The notes: a model not told the origin generated them from the sequence alone. A stretch of DNA of 64,000 bases from VRUE01 sp963764365 (GCA_963764365.1 CAVXSI010000011.1:1-64000); one strand, 5' to 3'. Positions 1 through 8,818 are shown, counted from the stretch's first letter. Made by a program: numbers and translations.

Positions 1-567
1 TCAGTGCGCTTCGTCGGAGGCGTGCGCCGGCGGGCGCGACTCCTCGGCCAGCGAGGTGATCTCGAGCGGGCCCTGCGCGGCCCCTTCCAGAACCTCGGTC
101 GCCTCCTCGGCCGAGCGGGCGTAGAACTCGACCAGCATGTGGACGACGATCCGCTCCTCGTCGTGCTTGTGGAAGCGCACGTGGGCGAAGAACTCGCGCA
201 CCCCGGCCTCGCCGAAGGCGCCGTAGGCGAGCAGCTCGGCCGCTTCCGGCCCGGCGCAGCTCTCGACCCGGTCCTGGTCGACGGTGACCGTGCAGGAGGC
301 GACCCAGGGGGTGCCGGCGACCATCCGTTCCCAGCGGTCCTCGATCGGCACCACGCGGTCGTCCTGGAAGGTCAGGTGCGGCTGGTCGTGCATGCAGTCG
401 AGGCACTGGACCAGCGCTTCCTGCACCTCGTCGACCCCTTCGGCGAGGATGCCGGTGTCGGGATCCACCCGGCGGATCGCGTCGTAGTGGAGCTGGATCT
501 CGAGGTTCTGCGACCAGCAGCGATAGCAGCGCAGCCAGGCCGAACGGTCGCCGTTCATCTCACTCAT
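1..567 (-). CDS. Hypothetical protein with paired CxxC motifs
   Basis: A 188-residue protein reading from an ATG at 567 to a TGA at the window edge. Near the N-terminus it has C-Y-R-C (about residues 14-17) and later C-L-D-C (about residues 56-59), spaced like a small zinc-ribbon knuckle. The rest is acidic and soluble, with no signal peptide or membrane segment. It sits 26 bp downstream of the ethylmalonyl-CoA mutase gene on the same strand and may be co-transcribed with it. I do not recognise the family; metal binding is inferred from the cysteine spacing alone. Confidence 0.7.
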   Translation of the reverse strand: MSEMNGDRSAWLRCYRCWSQNLEIQLHYDAIRRVDPDTGILAEGVDEVQEALVQCLDCMHDQPHLTFQDDRVVPIEDRWERMVAGTPWVASCTVTVDQDRVESCAGPEAAELLAYGAFGEAGVREFFAHVRFHKHDEERIVVHMLVEFYARSAEEATEVLEGAAQGPLEITSLAEESRPPAHASDEAH

Positions 568-593
568 GCGGGCATTGTCGCAGCAGGCGCTGC

Positions 594-2589
594 TCAGGCG
601 GCCGCGCCGGCTGCCGCCCGCTGCTCGACCAGGACGACGATCTCGCCGATGATCTTGTTGATGTCGAAGTCCTTCGGCGTGTAGACGCCGTCGACGCCGG
701 CCTCGCGCAGGCGCTTGGCGTCGGCGACGGGGATGATCCCGCCGACCACGACGGGCACCTGGACGCCCTCCTCGCGCAGCCGCCGCACCACCTCCGGCAC
801 CAGCTCCAGGTGGGAGCCGGAGAGGATCGAGAGGCCGACCACGTCGACGTCCTCCTGCAGGGCGGACTCGGCGATCTCCTCCGGGGTCAGGCGGATCCCC
901 TGGTAGATCACCTCCATGCCGGCGTCGCGGGCGCGCAGGGCGATCTGCTCGGAGCCGTTGGAATGGCCGTCGAGGCCGGGCTTGCCGACCAGGATCTTGA
1001 TCCGGTGACCGAGCCGCTCGGACGCCTCGTCGACCCGCTTGCGGATCGCCGCCAGCTCGTCGCGGTCCCCGGGCGGCGCGGCGCCGCTGACCCCGGTGGG
1101 GCCGCGGTAGGCGCCGAACGCCTCGCGCAGAACCCCGGCCCACTCTCCCGTCGTCGCGCCGGCCTTCGCCGCGGCGATCGTCGCCGGCATCACGTTCGCG
1201 TCCTCGTCGGCGGCGACCCGGCCGAGCTCCTCCAGCGCCGCCCGCACGGCGCCCTCGTCGCGCTCGGCCCTCCAGGCCTCGAGCGCCTCGACCCGCTCGC
1301 GCTCGACCTCGGGGTCGGGGGTGAGGATGCCGCCGTCGGCGCCCGCCGTCAGCGGCGAGTCCTCGGTCTCGGTGAAGCTGTTCTGGCCGACCACCTTCAG
1401 CTCGCCGCTCTCGATCCGCGCCACCCGCTCGCGGTGGGACTCGACCAGGCGGGCCTTCATGTAGGGGACGGCGCTGACCGCGCCGCCGTGCTCCTCGACC
1501 ATCGCCATCTCGGCCCGCGCGCCCCTCGGTCAGCTCCTCGACCAGGCCGTCCATCACCACCGAGCCCTCGAACAGGTCGGGGTACTCGAGCAGGTCGGTC
1601 TCGTTCGCCAGCACCTGCTGGATCCGCAGGCTCCACTGCTGGTCCCAGGGTCGCGGCAGCCCCATCGCCTCGTTCCAGGCCGGCAGCTGGATCGCCCGGG
1701 CGCGGGCGTCGCGGCTCAGCGTCACCGCCAGCGCCTCCAGCACGATCCGCTGGATGTTGTTCTCCGGCTGCGCCTCGGTCAGGCCGAGCGAATTGACCTG
1801 GACGCCGTAGCGGAAGCGCAGCATCTTCTCGTCCGTCACCCCGTAGCGCTCGCGGCCGATCTCGTTCCAGAGCCGGCCCATCGCCCGCAGCTTGGCGATC
1901 TCCTCGACCAGGCGGATGCCGGCGTTGACGAAGAAGGAGATGCGGCCGAAGACCTTCGGGAAGTCGGCGTCGGCGACCTGGCCGCGGGCCTTCACCTCGT
2001 CGAGCACGGCGATCCCGGTGCAGAGCGCGTAGGCGATCTCCTGCACCGGCGTCGCCCCGGCCTCCTGCAGGTGGTAGCTGCAGATGTTGGTCGGGTTCCA
2101 GCTCGGCACCTCGTTGACCGTGAAGGCGACCATGTCGGCGATCAGCCGCATCGAGGGCTCGGGCGGGAAGGCGTAGGTGCCGCGCGAGAGGTACTCCTTG
2201 ATGATGTCGTTCTGGGTCGTCCCCTTGAGCTTGTCGCGGGCGACGCCGTTCTCCTCGGCGACGGCGATGTAGAGGCCGAGCAGCCAGGCGGCGGTGGCGT
2301 TGATCGTCATCGAGGTGTTCATCTCGTCCAGCGGGATCCCGTCGAAGAGCTGGTGCATGTCGCCCTTGTGGGCGATCGAGACGCCGACCTTGCCGACCTC
2401 GCCGCGGGCGAGGACGTGGTCGGGGTCGTAGCCGGTCTGGGTCGGCAGGTCGAAGGCGACCGAGAGCCCGGTCTGCCCCTTTTCCAGGTTGCGGCGGTAG
2501 AGCTCGTTCGAGCGGCGGGCATCGGAATGGCCCGCGTAGGTGCGCATCACCCAGGGGCGGTCGCGCTCGGGCAGGCGGTGATCGGCCAT
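594..2589 (-). pseudogene. meaA: Ethylmalonyl-CoA mutase (MeaA/Ecm), apparent frameshift
   Basis: A coenzyme-B12-dependent acyl-CoA mutase of the MeaA type, which converts ethylmalonyl-CoA to methylsuccinyl-CoA in the ethylmalonyl-CoA pathway. The N-terminal barrel part reads from ATG 2589 (an in-frame TTG lies at 2598) and contains FDLPTQTGYDPDH and DEMNTSMTIN. It loses frame at a C4 run at 1522-1525, after ELTEG. Reading resumes in the next frame (EMAMVEEHGG) into a C-terminal cobalamin-binding domain with GLDGHSNG (DxHxxG), SxL and GG motifs, ending at 594. Removing one base restores a protein of about 664 residues, normal for the family. The shift could be a real mutation or an assembly error in a homopolymer. 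Crotonyl-CoA carboxylase/reductase, the partner enzyme, lies 1.5 kb away on the same strand. Confidence 0.85.
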
Positions 2590-2681
2590 CGCCGCCAATC
2601 TTATTCCCGGGACGGGGAAAGACGGCGTTCATCGGTCACGGTGCGCATCTTTTCCCCGAGCCTGTGTTTAGGGTTGGACCG

Positions 2682-3380
2682 ATGAACCTGCGACTGACGG
2701 CAACGACCATCGCTGCGCTGACGGCGCTGCTGGCCCTGGCGGGGAGCGCCGCGGCCGCCTCGCCGATCGGCCTCTACCGCAACACGATGGAAACCGAAGC
2801 CCAGCGCAAGCAGATGGCGAAGCTGTTCGGCGAACGCTGCGGTCGCGGCGGCTCGAAGACCGCCTTCCAGGTCTTCGTCGGCAAGGCGACGAAGGAGTGC
2901 GGCTACCGCACCCCGGTGGTCGGCCGCGACCTCGAGATCGCCTCGGTCGCCCGCCTGCTCGGCAACACGCCGAAGCCGGTCCAGCACAAGGCCTTTCTCG
3001 CCCTCGACCTGCGGGCCGGCGGCGAAAGCCGCTACGAGCTGGCGGTCTTCCCGCTGCAGCGCAAGGCGCAGCTGCTGAAGCTGCACGAAGACGGCAGCGT
3101 CGAATACATGCAGGTCGAACACAACGTCGAAGCGATCAAGGGGGCCGACAAAGCGAACCAGCTGCGGCTGCGCGCCTTCAACCTGACCAGCGGCCCGGAA
3201 AAGGGCAGCTGCACGATCCAGGCCTGGGTCGGCAAGACGCTGGTCGCGGAAGTCACCGACCCGGCGGCCGGCGAACTGAGGGGACGGGCGTCGGGATTCT
3301 CGGTCGGGGCGGTCGGCAACGCCAAGGGCGCCGTCGCCAGCTTCGACAACGTCGTCGTCCGCGCGCCCAGCCCCTACTAG
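2682..3380 (+). CDS. Secreted hypothetical protein
   Basis: A 232-residue protein starting at ATG 2682. The sequence TAGGGT lies six bases before the ATG with no Shine-Dalgarno sequence, so the transcript may be leaderless. Residues 1-27 form a Sec signal peptide (hydrophobic LTALLALAGSAAAA followed by a cleavage-like Ala-rich end). The mature part, with phrases such as SFDNVVVRAPSP at the C-terminus, resembles concanavalin/laminin-G-like beta-sandwich proteins that end in a strand of the type FDNVxV. It is divergent from meaA. No catalytic motif is evident and its function is unknown. Confidence 0.75.
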   Translation: MNLRLTATTIAALTALLALAGSAAAASPIGLYRNTMETEAQRKQMAKLFGERCGRGGSKTAFQVFVGKATKECGYRTPVVGRDLEIASVARLLGNTPKPVQHKAFLALDLRAGGESRYELAVFPLQRKAQLLKLHEDGSVEYMQVEHNVEAIKGADKANQLRLRAFNLTSGPEKGSCTIQAWVGKTLVAEVTDPAAGELRGRASGFSVGAVGNAKGAVASFDNVVVRAPSPY

Positions 3381-3382
3381 GG

Positions 3383-3486
3383 GGGCCGGATGTGACCGGC
3401 GCAGATCGGCGTTCTCGGTCGCTCGCGCGCAAAGCACGCCACGCTTCCCGCGTCCTTGGCCCACCTGGCCACATCCGTCCCCGGTA
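3383..3486. repeat. Intergenic inverted repeat
   Basis: The gap between the secreted protein gene and clpS is bounded by imperfect inverted arms: GGGGCCGGATGTGACCGG on the left and CCTGGCCACATCCGTCC on the right, about 70 bp apart. It could fold into a long hairpin acting as a terminator, or be a palindromic intergenic repeat. No gene is visible inside it. Confidence 0.45.
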
Positions 3487-3505
3487 GGGGGCTCCATCGC
3501 TCATA

Positions 3506-3802
3506 ATGCCGACGGTGTCGACGACGATTGAGAAACCGCGCGAGGCGGGACCCGGATCCGGGCTCGGCGGCGAGTGGCGGGTGATCGTCTGCAACGACAA
3601 CCACAACACCTTCGAGCACGTCGCCCTGACCCTCTCGCAGGTGATCCCGGCGACCAACTACGACCGGGGGATGCAGATCGCGGAACGGATCCACAACAGC
3701 GGCCAGGCGATCGTCTGGTCGGGCCCGCGCGAGACGGCCGAGCACTACTGGGAGCTGCTGCAAGGGGCGGGCCTGACGATGGCGCCGCTCGAGCGAGGAT
3801 GA
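3506..3802 (+). CDS. clpS: ClpS adaptor protein
   Basis: A 98-residue ATP-dependent Clp protease adaptor. ClpS binds the N-domain of the ClpA/ClpC unfoldase and delivers N-degron substrates to ClpP. The core runs from about residue 23 to 95, with the conserved strand and Asn-Asp turn (VIVCNDNHNTFEHV), the middle YDRGMQIAERIHNSGQAIV and the C-terminal AEHYWELLQGAGL. The first 20 residues are a flexible tail. Length is typical. It is a single gene between two minus-strand units and ends 16 bp before the convergent gene at 3819. Confidence 0.9.
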   Translation: MPTVSTTIEKPREAGPGSGLGGEWRVIVCNDNHNTFEHVALTLSQVIPATNYDRGMQIAERIHNSGQAIVWSGPRETAEHYWELLQGAGLTMAPLERG

Positions 3803-3818
3803 TCCGGTGACGTGCCGG

Positions 3819-4112
3819 CTATTCGGCGGCGACCACCGTGTGCCAGGCGGGCAGCAGCGGCAGGTCGTAGAGGTCGATGACCGCGGCGCGGGCCTTCTCG
3901 ATCTCGTCCGAGTACCAGTAGCGCTCGAAGTCCGAGCGGCTCTCCCAGGCGGCCGACTGGCGGAAGGACAGCGGGTCGTCGATCGCGCGGGTCAGCGACC
4001 AGTCCCTGGCGCCGAAGGCGGCCATCCGCGCCACCGCCGGTTCCCACAGGTCGAGCCAGCGATCGGCCCGGAAGGGTGCGATGTGCCAGTCCAGCGTGCA
4101 AACCTCAGTCAT
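3819..4112 (-). CDS. Small monooxygenase-like (ABM/EthD-type) protein
   Basis: A 97-residue protein starting at ATG 4112, only 2 bp after the stop of the crotonyl-CoA reductase gene, so the two are probably one transcript. The size, the central W-(x)-D-x-E-R-Y-W-Y-S-D-E segment and the C-terminal WHTVVAAE strand fit the dimeric alpha-beta ferredoxin-like fold of antibiotic-biosynthesis-monooxygenase and EthD-like proteins. That is a fold-level guess with no catalytic assignment. Confidence 0.6.
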   Translation of the reverse strand: MTEVCTLDWHIAPFRADRWLDLWEPAVARMAAFGARDWSLTRAIDDPLSFRQSAAWESRSDFERYWYSDEIEKARAAVIDLYDLPLLPAWHTVVAAE

Positions 4113-4114
4113 GT

Positions 4115-5377
4115 CTACGCTCCCACCTCCGCCCGGATCGCGCCCGGGCCCTCGACGTTCTTGCCCTCGGCCTCGGACTCGGCCCCGACCAGGATCGCGA
4201 TCTTGCCGAGGTGCTTGTTTTCATGTAGAAGCTGGTGCGCCTCGGCGACCCCGTCGAAGCCCATCGTCCGCCAGATGACCGGGCGGACCTTGCCCTCGGC
4301 CATCAGCTGGTTCGCCCGCATGCACTCGTAGGCGTTGGCGAAGTGCGAGCCGATGATCTGCTTTTGCCGCATCCACAGGTAGCGGACGTCGAAGTCGAGC
4401 TGGAAGCCCGAGGTGGCGCCGCAGATGACGACCTTGCCGAACGGCTTGACGACGAAGACCGAGGTCGGGAAGGTCGCCTGGCCGACGTGCTCGAAGACGA
4501 TGTCGGGGGCGTCGCCGAGGATCTCCTTGACCTGCTTGGCGAAGCCGCGCGAGGCCTTGAAGCGCTCCTTGTCGGCGGCCTTGTCGGCGAGGTTCTCCGG
4601 CGTCCGCATCATCTCGCCGAACTCGCGCCGGTTGATGTAGTCGACGGCGCCGAGCTGCTTCACCAGCTCCCCCTTCTCGTCGGAGGAGACGACGCCGACG
4701 GCGTTGGCGCCGGCCGCCTTGCAGAGCTGGGTGGCGAAGACGCCGAGTCCGCCGGCCGCTCCCCAGATGAGGACGTTGTGGCCGGGCTGCAGCTTGCACT
4801 GGTCGATCAGCATCCGGTAGGCGGTGAAGTAGGTGAGGCCGTAGGCCGAGGACTCGGCCCAGGAGAGGTTCTGGGGGCGGGGGAGCAGCTGCTGCGCCTG
4901 CACCTTGGTGAACTGGGCGAACGAGCCCCAGGTCGTCTCGTAGCCCCAGATCTTCTGGCTCGGCGCCGCCAGCGGGTCGAGCCCGTGCACCTCGACGTCC
5001 TCATAGGAGGCCTGGTTGCAGTGGACGACGACCTCGTCGCCTGGCTTCCAGCGGGTGACCCCCTCGCCGACCTTCCAGACGATCCCCGAGGCGTCGGAGC
5101 CGCCGATGTGGTGGCCGTACTCGGGGTGGTCGCCGTAGCCGAAGACCGAAACCGGCTTGCCGAGCGCGGCCCAGACGTTGTTGAAGTTGACGCCGGCGGC
5201 CATCACCCGCACGATCACCTCGAAGGCGCCGGGCTCGGGGACGTCGATCTGCTCGAGCTGGAAGGCGTCGGTCGGCTCTCCCTCGCGGTCCTGGCGGATC
5301 ACCCACGCGGCCATCGTCTCCGGCAGCGTTCCGGGCTCCACGTCCAAGTTCGAGACTGCGCTGCTGTCGACGGCCAA
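4115..5377 (-). CDS. ccr: Crotonyl-CoA carboxylase/reductase
   Basis: A 420-residue medium-chain dehydrogenase/reductase. Ccr reductively carboxylates crotonyl-CoA to (2S)-ethylmalonyl-CoA with NADPH and CO2 and is the hallmark enzyme of the ethylmalonyl-CoA pathway. Family landmarks are the N-terminal PETMAAWVIRQDREGEP, the long catalytic-domain insert around GYGDHPEYGHHIGGSDASG, the Rossmann segment IWGAAGGLGVFATQLCKAAG and SHFANAYECMRAN. The TTG start at 5377 is supported by a GGAGGAG six bases upstream. It lacks zinc-binding cysteines, as expected. Together with meaA it supplies two signature steps of the pathway, used for acetate/C2 assimilation or for ethylmalonyl-CoA precursor supply. 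Confidence 0.93.
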   Translation of the reverse strand: MAVDSSAVSNLDVEPGTLPETMAAWVIRQDREGEPTDAFQLEQIDVPEPGAFEVIVRVMAAGVNFNNVWAALGKPVSVFGYGDHPEYGHHIGGSDASGIVWKVGEGVTRWKPGDEVVVHCNQASYEDVEVHGLDPLAAPSQKIWGYETTWGSFAQFTKVQAQQLLPRPQNLSWAESSAYGLTYFTAYRMLIDQCKLQPGHNVLIWGAAGGLGVFATQLCKAAGANAVGVVSSDEKGELVKQLGAVDYINRREFGEMMRTPENLADKAADKERFKASRGFAKQVKEILGDAPDIVFEHVGQATFPTSVFVVKPFGKVVICGATSGFQLDFDVRYLWMRQKQIIGSHFANAYECMRANQLMAEGKVRPVIWRTMGFDGVAEAHQLLHENKHLGKIAILVGAESEAEGKNVEGPGAIRAEVGA

Positions 5378-5516
5378 ACCGGCTCCTCCGTGGGGGTCGA
5401 GATTTATGGGCTTCGCCTCCGCTCCGCTCGCGGAGAGTCAGATCGTGACGCTCGCTGCGCTACGGCTCAGAGGCGGGCGGGCGCAATCCTAGATGAGACC
5501 AGCCGGGCGCCGCGCC

Positions 5517-6800
5517 TCAGGCGGCGTCGGCCTCGGTCGGGGCCGGCAACTCGACCGCAGGCTCCTCGCGCTCGCCCGTCTCCTCGAGGCCGCGCAGCTC
5601 GTCGGCGACGATGTGCCGCACGGACTTGTCGACCGGCTTCGGCGCCTCGATCGGGTCGCCGGATGCGGCGCCGAGCTCCTCGAACCGGCGCACCTGCGGC
5701 AGCACCCGGCTCTCCATCGAGCCGATCGCCTCGTTGTAGGCGCCGGTCGCCGACTCGAGCTGGCGGCCGGCCTTCGAGAGGTGCTTGACGAAGACCCTGA
5801 CCCGGCCGTGCAGTTCGCGCCCCGCCGAGGCGATCTGCTGCGCCTCGGCGGCGAGCCGCTCCTGGCGCCAGCCGAGCTCGATCGTCCGCAGCAGGCCGAC
5901 CAGGGTGGTCGGCGTCGCGATCAGGATCTTCTGCTCGAGCGCGTGGTCGTAGAGCGACGGCTCAGCCTCGAAAGCGGCGTGCAGCGCCGCCTCCGAGGGC
6001 ATGAAGCAGACGACGAAGTCGGGCGTTTCGCCGCTCTCGAACTGGTCCTGGTATCGCTTCGAGGCGAGCTTGGTGATGTGGTCGCGGACCTGGCGCGCGT
6101 GGCGGACGAGCTCGCCCTTGCGCCCCGCTTCGTCCTCGGCTTCGAGCACCTCGAGGTATGCGTCGAGCGGAACCTTCGAATCGACCACCACACGGCGCTC
6201 GCCGGGCAGCATCACGACCGCGTCGGGCCGCAGTAGGCCCTCTTCGCCGTGCAGCGTGTGCTGGACGACGAAGTCGACGTGCTCGGTCATCCCGGCGATC
6301 TCGACACAGCGCTTCAGCTGCACCTCGCCCCATTCGCCGCGGGTCTTCGGCTGGCGCAGCGCCTTGACCAGGGTGCCGGTCTGGGTGTTGAGGTCGCCGA
6401 GCCCGGCCTTCATCTCGGCGACGAGGGTCTTCATCTCGCTGTCGGCCGTCTTGCGATCCCCGCGCAGGGTCGACACCTCTTTCTCGATTCTCTTCAGGTT
6501 CTCGTCGATCGGCTTCGTCAGCGCCTCGAACTCCTGCCTGCGCCGCGTGAAGCTCTCCGCCACGGCCTCCTGCTCGGTTTCCCGTTGCTGCTTGTTCTGG
6601 CGCAGGAGGTGGTCGGAGGCCTTGCGCAGCTCGTCGCCCGCCTTGGCGCCCAGGCGCTCCGTCGCCTGGGCGACCAGCTCTTCCAGGCGGCGCGACTCCG
6701 CCTCGCGATCGGGCAGGGAGGGCTTGCCCCTCTGTGCAAGCAGCATGTAGGTAAACCCCGCGGCAAGCAGGATCACGGCGATTGCCAGTGCGATGGTCAT
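5517..6800 (-). CDS. rmuC: DNA recombination protein RmuC
   Basis: A 427-residue RmuC-family protein from ATG 6800, where a single N-terminal membrane anchor (TIALAIAVILLAAGFTYML) begins. A long coiled coil (about residues 30-150) follows, then the RmuC nuclease-like domain with RGEWGEVQLKRCVEIAGM, DAVVMLPGERRVVVDSK and PLDAYLEVLEA. E. coli RmuC limits recombination at inverted repeats; its restriction-endonuclease-like fold is known but its biochemistry is poorly defined. The length is normal. The 139 bp between it and the ccr start hold no gene. Confidence 0.92.
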   Translation of the reverse strand: MTIALAIAVILLAAGFTYMLLAQRGKPSLPDREAESRRLEELVAQATERLGAKAGDELRKASDHLLRQNKQQRETEQEAVAESFTRRRQEFEALTKPIDENLKRIEKEVSTLRGDRKTADSEMKTLVAEMKAGLGDLNTQTGTLVKALRQPKTRGEWGEVQLKRCVEIAGMTEHVDFVVQHTLHGEEGLLRPDAVVMLPGERRVVVDSKVPLDAYLEVLEAEDEAGRKGELVRHARQVRDHITKLASKRYQDQFESGETPDFVVCFMPSEAALHAAFEAEPSLYDHALEQKILIATPTTLVGLLRTIELGWRQERLAAEAQQIASAGRELHGRVRVFVKHLSKAGRQLESATGAYNEAIGSMESRVLPQVRRFEELGAASGDPIEAPKPVDKSVRHIVADELRGLEETGEREEPAVELPAPTEADAA

Positions 6801-6998
6801 CCGACCCGACGATGACGCATCGGTCAGACGCCAATGCCGGGGCGACGTCAGCGGAAATCGCGGTCCGAAAAGCAGACGACCCGCCGGAGCGGGTCGGTGC
6901 TGCAAAAGCGGGAACCACCCCGCATACGGCTGACAACCACCGCGAGATTAACACGGCGGACCGCACCAGCACTCGACTCGCACCGGACCGAATATCTG

Positions 6999-7091
6999 CG
7001 GAGGGCACCGGACTCGAACCGGATCCTGCTGGTCAAGCAGGACGCAACGGTTGTCAACCGTGCGCAGCACGCCTGTCTGCTCCAACCCTCC
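6999..7091 (-). tRNA. Unusual class II tRNA-like gene (GAC in anticodon loop)
   Basis: On the minus strand the segment folds with a 7-bp acceptor (GGAGGGT with GCCCTCC), a T arm CCGG-TTCGAGT-CCGG and a discriminator G. The anticodon-position hairpin ACGG-TTGACAA-CCGT shows GAC (valine codon GUC). A second long hairpin, TCCTGC-TTGACCA-GCAGGA, takes the place of a variable arm. A long variable arm and discriminator G are serine-like, while the anticodon reads valine. The D arm is irregular (AGCA/TGCT). This could be a functional non-canonical tRNA or a decayed one. Confidence 0.55.
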
Positions 7092-7151
7092 GTAGAGGCA
7101 TTCTAGCTTACAGACAGGTAGATGCGCTTTCCAACCGGCACCGCAGTCTGG

Positions 7152-7697
7152 TCACGGCAGCAGGACGTCGTTCTCGGACGACGAGCGGTACGGGCCGACG
7201 ACCAAACGGCCGGGCTTGGCGGTGGGGACGTCGGCGGCGGTTATGCGATAGACGCCGGTCGGCAGGCTGGTCTGCATGGTCACGTTGCCGTTGGCGACCA
7301 GCAGCGGCGAGGTCGCCTTCTTGCCGCGGCCGCGCAGCACCAGGTGCGATTCGACCGGAGTCAGGTTGGCGGCGACGAAAGTGACGTCGAGCGGCGCCCT
7401 GGAGTCGACCCGCGGCTGTCCGGCGTGTTGGTTCTGCGGGATCTGCTGGGTCGGTTCGGGGCCGATCGCGATCCGGCCCGGCCGCACCGTCACCCGCTTG
7501 CCGCTGACCGTGACGCTGACCCGCGTCGGCGGTTGCGGACGGGCTTCGGAGGTCCGTTCTTCGGCGCCGCAGCCGGCGACCGCAAGTGCCAGCAGGGCCA
7601 CGGCGCCGGCAACCAGCGTCGGCACGGGGCGCTTTGGTCGTCCTATAGACGACCAACGCGCCCCACCGGCGCGTGGATTTGGACGTCCGCTCCCCAT
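7152..7697 (-). CDS. Putative lipoprotein
   Basis: A 181-residue protein with a long basic N-terminus, a hydrophobic stretch (about residues 27-42) and the lipobox L-A-V-A-G-C, so it is probably exported and lipid-anchored. The mature region is beta-rich (VSVTVSGKRVTVRPGRIAIG and a C-terminal YRITAADVP...RLVVGP), resembling small cupredoxin or immunoglobulin-like secreted domains. No copper ligand set is obvious. The stop lies 60 bp from the tRNA-like gene, and the gene starts 12 bp after ygfZ, so co-transcription is possible. Function unknown. Confidence 0.72.
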   Translation of the reverse strand: MGSGRPNPRAGGARWSSIGRPKRPVPTLVAGAVALLALAVAGCGAEERTSEARPQPPTRVSVTVSGKRVTVRPGRIAIGPEPTQQIPQNQHAGQPRVDSRAPLDVTFVAANLTPVESHLVLRGRGKKATSPLLVANGNVTMQTSLPTGVYRITAADVPTAKPGRLVVGPYRSSSENDVLLP

Positions 7698-7709
7698 CGA
7701 CAGCGGAAT

Positions 7710-8702
7710 CTAGCCGAACGGCAGGTCGATCACGCGGGCCGTGACCCCGTCTTCGCCTACGGCCAGCTCGGCGCCGGGCTCCGCCTCGCGGCGGACGATC
7801 GCCAGCGCGATCGGGCCGCGAGCGGGGGAGACGCAGGCGCTGCCGACCCGCCCGACCTCCTTCTCGCCCAGCAGCAGCGGCGCGCCGGGGGCGGCCGGCG
7901 CGCTCAACTCGAGCCCGCGCAGGTGGCGGTTGGGGCGGCCCTTGTAATGGAGCCGGGCGACCGGCTCCTGGCCGATGTAGCAGCCCTTCTCGAAGTTCAC
8001 GGCGTCGTCGACGATCCCCGCCTCGGCCGGCATCGTCTCGGTGCTCATCTCGGCGCCGAAGCGCGGTCTGCCGGCCTCGATCCGCAGCACCTCGGCCGCC
8101 TCGGGGCCGACCGCGCCGGCCCCCGCCTCGACCAGCGCCTCGCGCAGGCGCCCGGCATCGCCGGCTGCGGCGATCAGGTCGATGCCGTCCGCCGTCCCGA
8201 CCGCGAGACAGTCGACCCCGGCAACGCTCGCCGCCTCGTTCGCGTACTCGGGCAGCGGCGGGGTCGCGGCGATCTCGGCGCTGCGCGGACCGATCAGCGA
8301 GAGGATCGCCCGCTCGTCGCCGGCGTCGGCGATCTCCACCTCGCGGCCGATCGAGTACATCGTCAGGTGGCGCAGGACCGCGTCGAGCGCCGCAGTCTCG
8401 GTGTCGAGCCAAAACCCCGCTCCGCTGTTCCTTTGCGTCTCCATATGCGGCAAAGGAACAGTGGAAGCGTGGAGGACGCGCATGTCGCCCTGCATGTGGC
8501 CCTTGCGGTCGAGCAGCGCCGCGTAGCAGCCCTCGCCCGGGGCCAGCCCCTCGACGTCGTTGGTCAGCTGGCCCTGCAGGTACTCGGCCGCGTCGGGGCC
8601 GCCGACCGTCAGCTTGCCCCGCTCGGAGCGGTCGAGCAGGCCGCACTCCTCGCGCAGCTGCCGGTACTGCGCATCCAGCTCGACGATCGTCGTCTCGGCC
8701 AC
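7710..8702 (-). CDS. ygfZ: YgfZ/GcvT-domain folate-binding protein
   Basis: A 330-residue COG0354 protein. YgfZ proteins are tetrahydrofolate-binding relatives of glycine-cleavage T-protein that help maintain Fe-S enzymes. The diagnostic signature KGCYIGQE is present (about residues 240-247), after a GcvT-like N-terminus (GLLDRSERGKLTVGGPDAAEYLQGQLTNDV) and before the C-terminal barrel. Between MRVLH and GFWLDTE about 17 residues (STVPLPHMETQRNSG and neighbours) do not look like family sequence and coincide with a DNA inverted repeat at 8425-8461. Confidence 0.88.
   Translation of the reverse strand: MAETTIVELDAQYRQLREECGLLDRSERGKLTVGGPDAAEYLQGQLTNDVEGLAPGEGCYAALLDRKGHMQGDMRVLHASTVPLPHMETQRNSGAGFWLDTETAALDAVLRHLTMYSIGREVEIADAGDERAILSLIGPRSAEIAATPPLPEYANEAASVAGVDCLAVGTADGIDLIAAAGDAGRLREALVEAGAGAVGPEAAEVLRIEAGRPRFGAEMSTETMPAEAGIVDDAVNFEKGCYIGQEPVARLHYKGRPNRHLRGLELSAPAAPGAPLLLGEKEVGRVGSACVSPARGPIALAIVRREAEPGAELAVGEDGVTARVIDLPFG
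8425..8461. repeat. 12-13-12 inverted-repeat element inside ygfZ
   Basis: CTGTTCCTTTGC (8425-8436) and its perfect reverse complement GCAAAGGAACAG (8450-8461) enclose a 13-base loop. A second copy with the same arm and loop lengths lies at the 3' end of fbiC (15932-15968). The ygfZ copy is translated in frame. Confidence 0.65.
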
Positions 8703-8783
8703 GCCTTCAAGTCTAGGCGGGTCGTCTGGCGCCGTTTCGTACTTTTGCCGGGCTATGGCACGGTCAAAGTGCGAAGCGGCGAA

Positions 8784-8818
8784 TTTAGATGTGCCAAAAT
8801 CATTTAGACGTGTCTAAA
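8784..8818. promoter_or_regulatory. Operator of the DtxR-type regulator
   Basis: TTTAGACGTGTCTAAA (8803-8818) is a perfect 16-base palindrome, preceded by an imperfect copy TTTAGATGTGCCAAAA (8784-8799). It overlaps the likely GTG start of the metal-dependent regulator gene, so autoregulation of the regulator-transporter operon is likely. The palindrome is seen directly; its binding protein is inferred. Confidence 0.65.

Noticed and set aside
1..2598. A single 865-codon reading frame covering meaA and the CxxC protein
   Set aside because: After the frameshift it reads meaA in the wrong frame (Arg/Gly-rich nonsense) and only by chance enters the frame of the next gene. Two separate genes explain it better.
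5378..5516. Possible riboswitch or gene in the gap upstream of ccr
   Set aside because: There are only weak GC-rich hairpins and no recognisable cobalamin or other riboswitch core.
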